This document shows, one piece after another, positions 1 to 5,842 of a stretch of DNA of 5,842 nucleotides. The notes below the pieces were generated by a model. It searched no databases, was not told the DNA's origin, and worked only from the letters and a program-made list of their open reading frames with translations. This DNA comes from Gammaproteobacteria bacterium (GTDB taxonomy: Bacteria; Bacillota_I; Bacilli_A; Izemoplasmatales; UBA1188), in NCBI GenBank assembly GCA_024691665.1, contig JAILNJ010000111.1:1-5842 (forward strand). Direction: 5' to 3'. Both the position numbers and the translations under genes were made by a program. Within the stretch, counting starts at the first letter, position 1. The number at the start of each line of letters is the position of its first letter.

Positions 1-486
1 GCCCAAGTGACTGCTCTAACTATGTCTACGCTTCCACCTAAGCCATATCTTTTTTATGGATTCTTATCTCAAAATAAGACAAAGAGAATGGAAGAATTAG
101 AAGAACTAAGTAATTATCCATTTACATTAGTGTTCTATGAATCACCTCATAGAATTCATGAAACATTAAAAGAAATGTATAAAGCTTTTGGGAATAGACA
201 AGTGTCGCTCTCAAGAGAATTAACTAAACTATATGAAGAAACTTTATACTTTAATCTTTCTGAATATAGTGAAGTAGACCCTGACCTTAAAGGCGAAATG
301 GTACTTGTGGTAGAGGGCAAAAGCCACGAAAAGATTGAAAAATCTATGGATGAAATATTAATTCTCTTAGAGGAATTAATAAAAAATGAAAATATAAGTG
401 TAAAAGATGCTTCAAAAAAGCTATCAAAGATGTATAATTTTAAGGCAAGTGAAATTTATAACTTGTATGTGAGGAAAAACAAATGA
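1..486 (+). CDS. rsmI: 16S rRNA (cytidine-2'-O-)methyltransferase RsmI, 3' part
   Basis: RsmI uses S-adenosylmethionine to 2'-O-methylate C1402 of 16S rRNA in the ribosomal P site; it is a cytosolic tetrapyrrole-methylase-fold enzyme. The frame is open from base 1 (codon GCC), giving 161 codons and a TGA stop. The GTG at 7 is not the true start, because family members are about 280-290 residues and roughly 120 N-terminal residues lie upstream of the window. Visible family hallmarks are the LPPKPYLFYGFL segment (bases 31-66, matching the family's GLPTDRFLFEGFLP), FYESPHR (133-153), SRELTKLYEE (about 211-240) and GEMVLVVEG (about 292-318). A C-terminal helical tail, KDASKKLSKMYNF...SEIYNLY, resembles the RsmI winged-helix end. 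The stop overlaps the next start in ATGA, which suggests translational coupling. Family assignment is secure; only the C-terminal half can be judged here. Confidence 0.95.
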   Translation, partial: AQVTALTMSTLPPKPYLFYGFLSQNKTKRMEELEELSNYPFTLVFYESPHRIHETLKEMYKAFGNRQVSLSRELTKLYEETLYFNLSEYSEVDPDLKGEMVLVVEGKSHEKIEKSMDEILILLEELIKNENISVKDASKKLSKMYNFKASEIYNLYVRKNK

Positions 487-1040
487 AAATATTAGCCTTC
501 ATCGCAAATGGTACAGAAGACTCAGAACTCGTAAATACTATATCACTCTTAAAGAGAGCTAAGATAGATAACTATCTAGTATCTGTAGAAGACAGAGAAG
601 TCATGTGCTCACACGGACTAAAAGTTAAGGCAGATGCTAAATTAAGTGATCTAAGTTTAAAAGCTCTTCGTGATTATGATGGAATCTTTATCCCAGGTGG
701 ATCAAGAGGAGTAGCTGCGTTTAAGAATACTGAATCACTATTAGAATTAATTCGAATGTACGCCTTAAGAGCTAAACCAATTATGGCAATTTGTGCTGGA
801 CCTCAAGTCCTCGCTAAAGCTGGTATTATGGAAGGCGTTAATTTCACCTGCTATGATACATGTGAAGAAGAGATTACTATGGGAATCTATCATAAAGAAA
901 AAGGCGCTATAAGAGATAAGAATATCATCACATCAAGAAGTGCTGCATATTCATTTGATTTTGCCTACGAAATTATTGAATATTTAAAAGGAAAGGAAGC
1001 GGTAGAACTTGTTAAGAAACAAATTCTACTTGAGGTATAA
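483..1040 (+). CDS. DJ-1/PfpI (ThiJ/YajL-type) family protein
   Basis: A 185-residue single-domain protein of the DJ-1/PfpI superfamily, the usual length for DJ-1/YajL. Landmarks are an N-terminal strand MKILAFIANGTEDSE with Glu15 aligning to DJ-1 Glu18, the loop IPGGSRG at 70-76, and the nucleophile elbow AICAGP at 102-107 with Cys104 aligning to DJ-1 Cys106. ITSR at 149-152 lies near the end. Members act as redox-sensitive chaperones, glyoxalase/deglycase-like enzymes or proteases, so the exact activity cannot be assigned. The position of human DJ-1 His126 is Tyr124 here. Tyr124 is flanked by Cys123 and Cys127, and the usual GPGT-like loop after TSR is SAAY. The start is fixed by the ATGA overlap with rsmI and by a GAGGA ribosome binding site at 471-475, seven bases upstream. 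metG follows after 3 bases. A cytosolic protein, co-transcribed with translation genes. It is not one of the ThiJ-like amidotransferases with a His-Asp triad that I can see. Confidence 0.9.
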   Translation: MKILAFIANGTEDSELVNTISLLKRAKIDNYLVSVEDREVMCSHGLKVKADAKLSDLSLKALRDYDGIFIPGGSRGVAAFKNTESLLELIRMYALRAKPIMAICAGPQVLAKAGIMEGVNFTCYDTCEEEITMGIYHKEKGAIRDKNIITSRSAAYSFDFAYEIIEYLKGKEAVELVKKQILLEV

Positions 1041-1043
1041 ATT

Positions 1044-2636
1044 ATGAGTAAGAATTTTTATATTACAACCCCAATTTACTATGCATCAGGAAGACTTCAT
1101 CTTGGTAGTGCATCATCAACTTGTTTCTGTGATTCATATAGTAGATACATGAAACAACTTGGTTATGACTCAAGATTTATGACTGGTCTTGATGAACATG
1201 GTCAAAAAGTAGAAAAGAAAGCAGAAGAGAGAAACTTAACTCCACAAGACTATACTGATAAACTCGCTGAAAGAGCTATTAACCTCTGGAAGTATTTAAA
1301 GTGTGATTATGATAAGTTTATTAGAACTACTGATGAATCACATGTTAAACAAGTTCAACAAATCTTCGATATGATGCTTAAGAATGATGATATCTACTTA
1401 GGTGAATATGATGGTTGGTACTGTGTATCTTGTGAAACATTCTTCACAAACAGTGAAGTTGGTGAAGAACATATTTGTCCATCATGCGGTAAGAAAGTTA
1501 CTACAGTTAAAGAAAAATCATATTTCTTTAGATTATCTAAGTATCAAGATAGACTTCTTAAGTTTATTGAAGATAACCCAGATTTTATTAAACCTGAAGG
1601 AAAGAAGAATGAAGTGGTTTCATTCATTAAAGGTGGACTTGAAGATTTATCTGTATCACGTTCTACATTTAAGTGGGGAATTCCTTTACTTAATGATCCT
1701 AAACACGTTGTATATGTATGGCTAGACGCTCTATTTAACTATCTCACAGGACTTAACTTCCTTGAAGAAGATAAATCATTATATGAGAAATATTGGTTAA
1801 ATGGTAAGACAGTCCATGTAGTTGCGAAAGATATCTTAAGATTCCACGCAATCTTCTGGCCAATCTTCTTAATGAGTATTAATGTTCCAGTTAATTATCA
1901 ATTATTCTGTCATTCATGGTTCTTAATGATGGGAGAAAAGATGAGTAAATCAACTGGTAATGTAATCTATCCAGAAACATTTGTTAAGAAATATGGACTA
2001 GATTCATTTAGATATTATGTTTTAAGAAACTTCCCATACGCACAAGATGCAGTATGTACTCCGCTTGATTATATTCAAACTTATAATACTGAACTCGTTA
2101 ATGACTTTGGAAACTTAGTATCAAGAACTCTCTCTATGGCTAATAAATACTTTGGTTCAAAGGTAAGAAATATAAGAAGTGATAATGAATATATCGTAAG
2201 CTTTGAAAAGTTCTTTAGTGAAGAAGTTGAAAACTATCATAAAGATATGGCTGAATACAAAATTAATAATGCCTTAAAAGACATTAATAATATTGTATCT
2301 AGAACTAATAAGTTAATTGATGAAACAATGCCTTGGGCATTATATAAAGAAGGAAATATGGAACTCCTTGAATCAGTAATCTATCATTTACTTGATGCGA
2401 TTAGAATGGAGTCAATTCTTTATGTTCCATATTTAATTGATTCAACTGAAGTAATCTTTAATGTATTAAATGTAAATGATGATGAGAAAGATTTAACTAA
2501 CTTAAAACCATTTACTAAAGAAGTTTATGAAACTTCTATGCTTGAAAAAGCATTATTCCCAAGAGAGAATGATCCTGAAAAAGCTAAGGAAGAAATCTTA
2601 GTTGATATGGAAGAAGAATTAAAGAAGGATATCTAG
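1044..2636 (+). CDS. metG: Methionyl-tRNA synthetase (core enzyme without C-terminal tRNA-binding domain)
   Basis: Charges tRNA-Met with methionine in the cytosol; a class I aminoacyl-tRNA synthetase of 530 residues. The Rossmann catalytic domain opens with FYITTPIYYASG. The HIGH-motif equivalent is HLGS at 19-22, and TGLDEHGQK follows at 47-55. A four-cysteine zinc knuckle uses Cys127/Cys130 (CVSC) and Cys145/Cys148 (CPSC). Further marks are SRSTFKWGIP (205-214), YVWLDAL (224-230), AKDILRFHAIFWP (261-273) and KMSKS at 299-303. A helical anticodon-binding domain spans roughly 345-500 and ends in the family's LFPR (504-507). A short acidic tail follows. The Trbp111-like OB-fold domain of the about 660-residue Bacillus enzyme is absent. 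Tyr13, Trp226 and His290 align with E. coli pocket residues Tyr15, Trp253 and His301. The start has a GAGG site at 1032-1035, eight bases upstream. The stop lies one base before the YitT gene. It sits mid-operon, with no T-box leader. Confidence 0.97.
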   Translation: MSKNFYITTPIYYASGRLHLGSASSTCFCDSYSRYMKQLGYDSRFMTGLDEHGQKVEKKAEERNLTPQDYTDKLAERAINLWKYLKCDYDKFIRTTDESHVKQVQQIFDMMLKNDDIYLGEYDGWYCVSCETFFTNSEVGEEHICPSCGKKVTTVKEKSYFFRLSKYQDRLLKFIEDNPDFIKPEGKKNEVVSFIKGGLEDLSVSRSTFKWGIPLLNDPKHVVYVWLDALFNYLTGLNFLEEDKSLYEKYWLNGKTVHVVAKDILRFHAIFWPIFLMSINVPVNYQLFCHSWFLMMGEKMSKSTGNVIYPETFVKKYGLDSFRYYVLRNFPYAQDAVCTPLDYIQTYNTELVNDFGNLVSRTLSMANKYFGSKVRNIRSDNEYIVSFEKFFSEEVENYHKDMAEYKINNALKDINNIVSRTNKLIDETMPWALYKEGNMELLESVIYHLLDAIRMESILYVPYLIDSTEVIFNVLNVNDDEKDLTNLKPFTKEVYETSMLEKALFPRENDPEKAKEEILVDMEEELKKDI

Positions 2637-2637
2637 T

Positions 2638-3618
2638 ATGCCAAAACAACTTACGAAACAAGAGCAGCAGAAGAAAAGTAAAATCATTAATACGGTTGAA
2701 ACATTCGCTATTGTAGTATTTAGTTCATTCTTAATGTCAGTTTCAACTATGATATTCTTAAATCCAGTAAAACTTTACGCAGGTGGTGTAACTGGTATTG
2801 CCCAAATTATTCTTCATGCTTTAGGATTAATTTCTAAAGGTAAAGAAGGATTTAATGCATTTGAAGGATATCTTGGTTTAGTTAACTTTATTTTAATCTT
2901 CCCATTCAATATCCTTGCGTGGTTTAAATTATCTAAAAAGTATGCGATGTATACTACCGCATCAACTATTATTCAATCTTTATTCTTATCACTCCATGAA
3001 ATGTTTGGTAAGGTTCAAGTATTCTATGATGCAACATCAGGAACTTATGATGTATTAAGTTGTGCAATTGTTGCCGGTCTTCTTGGTGGTATCGCTAATG
3101 GACTATTAATGAGAAGAGGTGCTACATCAGGTGGTATAATCGTCCTCTGTCAATACTTAAATCTTAAGAGAGGTAAATCAGTAGGATTTATCAACTTACT
3201 CGTATCAGGCTCAATTATGGCTGTTGGTGCACTACTCACATTCTTCTCAGGAGCTGAAGGTGCATTTGGTGCTGCACTTGGTACTGCACTCTATACATTC
3301 ATTAACTTCCTAATTGGTAGCCTTACACTAGACTGGATACACACAGCTTATAATAAAGTTAAGCTTGAAGTAATCACAGAAAAAGGACAAGCTATCGTTG
3401 ATGATCTTATGAAAGAACTTCCTCACGGAATTACAATTGAAAAAGGTATCGGCGCTTATTCTAAACATGAAAAAGATATCTTAAATGTAATTATCCAAAA
3501 ACACGAAACTGCCTACTATATTAAGGCAGTACGTGAGATAGACCCTGAGGCATTTGTAGTAGTAGTTCCTATCACAAACATCTTTGGAAAATTCGTCCAA
3601 AAAGTAATAGATATGTAA
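2638..3618 (+). CDS. YitT family membrane protein (YitT membrane domain plus DUF2179)
   Basis: A 326-residue integral membrane protein with the two-part architecture of the YitT family, whose transport substrate or role is not established. After a charged cytoplasmic N-terminus (MPKQLTKQEQQKK), hydrophobic segments fall at about 20-41, 48-66, 77-97, 104-121, 139-158, 183-204 and 212-233. The family-typical glycine motif LYAGGVTGI lies at 46-54 and the second conserved loop RRGATSGGIIV at 159-169. The acidic residue many relatives have after the GG of this loop is replaced by Ile. A soluble C-terminal DUF2179 domain covers about 238-323 (VKLEVITEKG...LPHGITIEKGIGAY...VIIQKHE...IDPEAFVVVVPI). 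The start is supported by an AAGGA site at 2625-2629, eight bases upstream, and by the 1-base gap after metG. It is the last gene before a strong terminator. Related genes are often present in several paralogous copies, so no specific symbol is given. Confidence 0.92.
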   Translation: MPKQLTKQEQQKKSKIINTVETFAIVVFSSFLMSVSTMIFLNPVKLYAGGVTGIAQIILHALGLISKGKEGFNAFEGYLGLVNFILIFPFNILAWFKLSKKYAMYTTASTIIQSLFLSLHEMFGKVQVFYDATSGTYDVLSCAIVAGLLGGIANGLLMRRGATSGGIIVLCQYLNLKRGKSVGFINLLVSGSIMAVGALLTFFSGAEGAFGAALGTALYTFINFLIGSLTLDWIHTAYNKVKLEVITEKGQAIVDDLMKELPHGITIEKGIGAYSKHEKDILNVIIQKHETAYYIKAVREIDPEAFVVVVPITNIFGKFVQKVIDM

Positions 3619-3622
3619 TATT

Positions 3623-3660
3623 TAAAAGGCTAACTATAGTTTCAAATAGTTAGTCTTTTA
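3623..3660 (+). terminator. Intrinsic terminator of the rsmI-DJ1-metG-yitT operon
   Basis: Bases 3623-3637 (TAAAAGGCTAACTAT) pair with 3646-3660 (ATAGTTAGTCTTTTA) over 15 positions. One is a G.U wobble (3629 with 3654), and the loop is 8 bases (3638-3645). The stem begins four bases after the YitT stop. It carries the A-tract/T-tract flanks typical of rho-independent terminators and runs into TTATTTATAT. This separates the operon from the ABC transporter gene. The reverse orientation has a weaker T-run, so it is called for the + strand. Confidence 0.9.
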
Positions 3661-3727
3661 TTATTTATATATTAAATTTTTAATATGTATTGCCTAAGAA
3701 TTATCTTGGGAATAAAATAAACTTGTA
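3656..3727 (+). promoter_or_regulatory. Predicted sigma-A type promoter of the ABC transporter gene
   Basis: A -35 box TTGCCT (3690-3695, four of six consensus bases) and a -10 box TAAAAT (3713-3718, five of six) are separated by exactly 17 bases. The 31 bases 3656-3686 are A/T only and lie where an UP element would sit; they overlap the T-tract of the terminator. Counting 7-9 bases past the -10 box puts transcription start at about 3725-3727, on or next to the ATG of the following gene. Called by eye from consensus and spacing; AT-rich DNA yields chance matches, but position and spacer are right. Confidence 0.65.
3693..3710. promoter_or_regulatory. Imperfect dyad within the promoter spacer
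   Basis: CCTAAGA (3693-3699) and TCTTGGG (3704-3710) form an inverted repeat around ATTA, with one mismatch as DNA (T.G if folded as RNA). It starts inside the predicted -35 box and fills most of the spacer up to the -10 box. It is the only G/C-rich stretch of this intergenic region. It could be a regulator site. The predicted transcript starts downstream, so it would not act as an RNA hairpin of that message. Short dyads arise by chance, so confidence is modest. Confidence 0.35.
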
Positions 3728-3737
3728 TGATACAAGT
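3721..3737. promoter_or_regulatory. Perfect 7-3-7 inverted repeat over start site and start codon (putative operator)
   Basis: ACTTGTA (3721-3727) and TACAAGT (3731-3737) are exact reverse complements separated by TGA. The repeat begins two bases after the predicted -10 box and covers the predicted transcription start and the ATG (3727-3729). That is a classic location for a repressor that blocks initiation. The half-sites are the same as those in the Bacillus subtilis GntR gluconate operator as I recall it (core ACTTGTATACAAGT), but here they stand three bases further apart. Resemblance therefore does not identify the regulator. If a longer transcript existed, the same repeat would fold into a hairpin holding the start codon. 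Confidence 0.55.
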
Positions 3738-5842
3738 AAAAAACCTAGTAAAAATTTATCAAACTGGAGATAGTGAAGTAAAGGCATTAGATAATGTCTC
3801 TTTTACTCTTCCAGATAAAGGAATGATATTTATAGTAGGTAAAAGTGGTTCAGGTAAATCCACACTTTTAAATATGCTTGGTGGACTTGATGACGTTACA
3901 TCTGGTTCTATTATGATTGGAGATAAAGATATCGCAACTATGACTCCTAGTGAACTAGATTCATATCGTAATCATTATCTATCAGTAATTTACCAAAACT
4001 ATAATTTATTTGAAAAAGAAACAGTCTTAGATAATATCTTAATCTCATCAGCTATTTCGGGTAAAGATATATCTATGGAATACATTACTGAACTCTTAGA
4101 GAAACTTGATGTCGCAAATATTGAGAATAAAAAGGTAGTAAACCTATCAGGTGGGCAGAAACAAAGAGTCGCAATTGCTCGTGCAATAGTAAAAGAACCA
4201 AGACTCCTTCTTGCGGATGAACCAACTGGAAACCTTGATCACAAAACTGCGAAGGTGATTTTTGATATCTTAAAGAAAGTATCGGAAAAAACTCTTGTGG
4301 TAATAATATCTCACGATAATGATTCTGCGCTTGAATACGCAGACGAAATCATTAGAATCACTGATGGTCATATTGATTCACATGATTTAAGAAATAGATA
4401 TTATAGAAAGAATACTGATAACTTAATCATGCTTGATGAAACTCAAGAGATTGATAAAGAAGTAATTAGTAAAATTAATACTGCCTTAAAAGATACTGAT
4501 TACCGTTTAGGTTATAAAGATAAATTATACGTAAAGAAAGAAGAAGATAACTATAAAGAGGAACATCTAGAACTTAAAGAGAATAAGTTCAACTTTAAGC
4601 TATCTTTAAAGAGTGCGTGGGAGTTCGTTAAGAATAATGTCTCAGTATTCGTAATGAACTTCGTTATCTCATCACTCTTAATAGTTCTTTTAGTATTATC
4701 TATGTGCTTCGCATCTTTAGATACTCGTCCTGCGATGAAGACAGTGTCTCGTAAATTTAATATGAAGACAATGTCATTAATCAAAGGTTATTCGTATACT
4801 AACGACCCTAATGACGTTAATAGTAGCCACTTCGTATTCTTAAATGATAAAGACTTTGAGATGTTTAAAGATATTAAATATCGTAAAGTTTATTCAATCG
4901 ATATGTATATCCCAAACAGTACTAACTATAATATGGCAATAGGTAGAGTTACTAAAGATAATGCCTTTGGTGGATTCTATGCTCAGACAGGTCTTGGTGT
5001 AGTTGATAGTGATATGGATTATTTAAAGTTTGTGTTTGGTGAAAACTTTGAACTAGCCGCAGGATCTTTAGATGGCCTTGAATCATCAACTAAACTTATT
5101 ATCACGGACTATTTCGCAGACTCAATTCTTTATATTGACAAGAATACTAAGAAGTCTCTTCAATCAAAAGATTCTAATGACCCTTATCAAAAACTCTTCA
5201 ATAGAGTATTTAATGGTCGTTATGAAATAGGTGCAATCATTAAAACTAATTATAAAGCGCAATATAGCTATTTACTTGATTCAATTAAGAAGAAATCAAA
5301 AGATCCTAATAACGCTGGGGCAATCGCAAACGAAGTATCTAGTAGCCAAACACTTAAGTCATTCTATGATGATGTTTTATCACGTCTAGCTTATGGTTAT
5401 ACACTTAACCCTAATTTCTATAATGACTATATTAACTTTAAAGATTTCGCTATGCTTAATAATTGTTATATCCTTGATGAACGTTATGAAGATATATCTA
5501 AGAGTGATGATGGTGCTGACTTAAGAGCGGATGATACACTAAACCCTGGTGAAATCAAAATGAATAAGGCTCTATATGAATCATACTTTAAGATTACACT
5601 AGACGCTACCCAATCAAACTTTGAAGAGAAGACTATCTATATTAAACATTTAGGTTACGAAGAAACAGTAAATGATGAAGGAACTGTGATTGATGAATTA
5701 AGAGTAGTAGGTATCTCATCAACATCTAATAGTGAGTACTTAGTAAATAAAGAAACAGTAGAAAAGTTAAATAGAAAAGTAATAGGCACATACGCTATTA
5801 TGATCTATGATTCACAAGATATCGTAGATGCCTATAACCTTG
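3727..5842 (+). CDS. ABC transporter, ATPase-permease fusion (MacB/FtsE-type ATPase with FtsX/MacB-type permease), 3' end missing
   Basis: The frame runs 705 codons to the window edge without a stop. An ABC ATPase of the MacB/LolD/FtsE group occupies residues 1-225. It has Walker A GKSGSGKST (38-46), Q-loop Gln90 (VIYQNYNLF), signature LSGGQKQR (140-147), Walker B RLLLADE (159-165, catalytic Glu165), D-loop GNLD (168-171) and switch His196. It should be catalytically competent. A charged linker (about 226-300) leads to one transmembrane helix at about 306-328. The predicted extracellular region runs from 330 to at least 705 with no further hydrophobic helix. GEIKMNKALYESYF (608-621) and VVGISS (660-665) recall the MacB periplasmic core fold. 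ATG 3727 is the only sensible start: an in-frame TAA lies at 3718, and MIQVKNLVKIY is the canonical beginning of an ATPase. No Shine-Dalgarno is present. Relatives export lipoproteins, peptides or antimicrobials, or control cell-wall hydrolases; the substrate here is unknown. More transmembrane helices are expected downstream. Confidence 0.93.
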   Translation, partial: MIQVKNLVKIYQTGDSEVKALDNVSFTLPDKGMIFIVGKSGSGKSTLLNMLGGLDDVTSGSIMIGDKDIATMTPSELDSYRNHYLSVIYQNYNLFEKETVLDNILISSAISGKDISMEYITELLEKLDVANIENKKVVNLSGGQKQRVAIARAIVKEPRLLLADEPTGNLDHKTAKVIFDILKKVSEKTLVVIISHDNDSALEYADEIIRITDGHIDSHDLRNRYYRKNTDNLIMLDETQEIDKEVISKINTALKDTDYRLGYKDKLYVKKEEDNYKEEHLELKENKFNFKLSLKSAWEFVKNNVSVFVMNFVISSLLIVLLVLSMCFASLDTRPAMKTVSRKFNMKTMSLIKGYSYTNDPNDVNSSHFVFLNDKDFEMFKDIKYRKVYSIDMYIPNSTNYNMAIGRVTKDNAFGGFYAQTGLGVVDSDMDYLKFVFGENFELAAGSLDGLESSTKLIITDYFADSILYIDKNTKKSLQSKDSNDPYQKLFNRVFNGRYEIGAIIKTNYKAQYSYLLDSIKKKSKDPNNAGAIANEVSSSQTLKSFYDDVLSRLAYGYTLNPNFYNDYINFKDFAMLNNCYILDERYEDISKSDDGADLRADDTLNPGEIKMNKALYESYFKITLDATQSNFEEKTIYIKHLGYEETVNDEGTVIDELRVVGISSTSNSEYLVNKETVEKLNRKVIGTYAIMIYDSQDIVDAYNL

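Noticed and set aside
7..486. GTG at 7 as the start of a complete 159-residue gene
   Set aside because: The frame is open to base 1, and the protein matches the middle and C-terminal part of RsmI, so the gene is cut by the window edge.
484..495. TGA read as tryptophan at the end of rsmI (a TAG follows three codons later)
   Set aside because: All recognised tryptophans are TGG and no gene contains an internal TGA, so TGA is most simply a stop codon.
1402..1725. 107-codon open frame inside metG, same strand, shifted frame
   Set aside because: It lies wholly within the zinc-knuckle and catalytic region of metG, has no own ribosome binding site and shows no family resemblance; it is a shadow frame.
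3556..3567. GTAGTAGTAGTT short triplet repeat in yitT
   Set aside because: It encodes a Val-Val-Val-Val strand conserved in character in the DUF2179 domain and is too short to be a meaningful repeat.
3669..3686. ATATTAA-ATTT-TTAATAT inverted repeat after the terminator
   Set aside because: It is pure A/T, weak as a stem, and expected by chance in such sequence; it is better read as part of the A/T tract upstream of the promoter.
3726..3731. TATGAT as an alternative -10 box
   Set aside because: The nearest -35-like sequence, TTGGGA at 3706-3711, is only 14 bases away, and transcription would begin inside the ABC coding region.
4551..4784. 77-codon open frame on the minus strand inside the ABC gene
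   Set aside because: It is antisense to the linker and first transmembrane helix of a well-supported gene, with low-complexity content and no promoter or family resemblance.

Overview
The window is a gene-dense, single-stranded (all genes on +) stretch of an AT-rich bacterial chromosome. Protein similarity, the dominance of AGA for arginine and purine-rich Shine-Dalgarno sites point to a low-GC Firmicute in the class Bacilli in the broad sense, such as an Erysipelotrichales- or RF39-like lineage close to the Mollicutes. The genetic code looks standard: tryptophan is always TGG (about eleven codons), rsmI ends in TGA, and no gene has an internal in-frame TGA. This argues against a Mycoplasma/Spiroplasma-type code. 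The genus cannot be named from the sequence.

Layout. Bases 1-3618 hold four co-directional genes packed as an operon: the 3' part of rsmI (16S rRNA ribose methyltransferase), a DJ-1/PfpI-family protein, metG (methionyl-tRNA synthetase) and a YitT-family membrane protein. Junctions are a 4-base ATGA overlap, a 3-base gap and a 1-base gap. Each internal gene has a clear purine-rich ribosome binding site. The operon promoter lies upstream of the window. A strong intrinsic terminator at 3623-3660 closes the operon.

Bases 3661-3726 are a compact control region. It has an A/T-only tract, a good sigma-A type promoter (TTGCCT, 17-base spacer, TAAAAT), a dyad inside the promoter spacer, and a perfect 7-3-7 inverted repeat lying on the predicted transcription start and the ATG of the next gene. 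That gene has no Shine-Dalgarno sequence, so a leaderless or near-leaderless, operator-controlled transcript is the simplest reading.

Bases 3727-5842 encode the first 705 codons of a large ABC transporter in which a MacB/LolD/FtsE-type ATPase is fused to an FtsX/MacB-type permease. The gene is open at the window end. It contains all ATPase motifs, one transmembrane helix and more than 370 residues of predicted extracellular domain.

Functionally, the first operon groups translation housekeeping (rRNA modification, tRNA charging) with a DJ-1 protein and a membrane protein of unknown role. The rsmI-metG proximity echoes the rsmI-abrB-metS order of Bacillus, with different interlopers. The ABC gene is a separate, apparently regulated unit. 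I see no mobile element, CRISPR array, tRNA or rRNA. The most unusual part is the start of the ABC gene.
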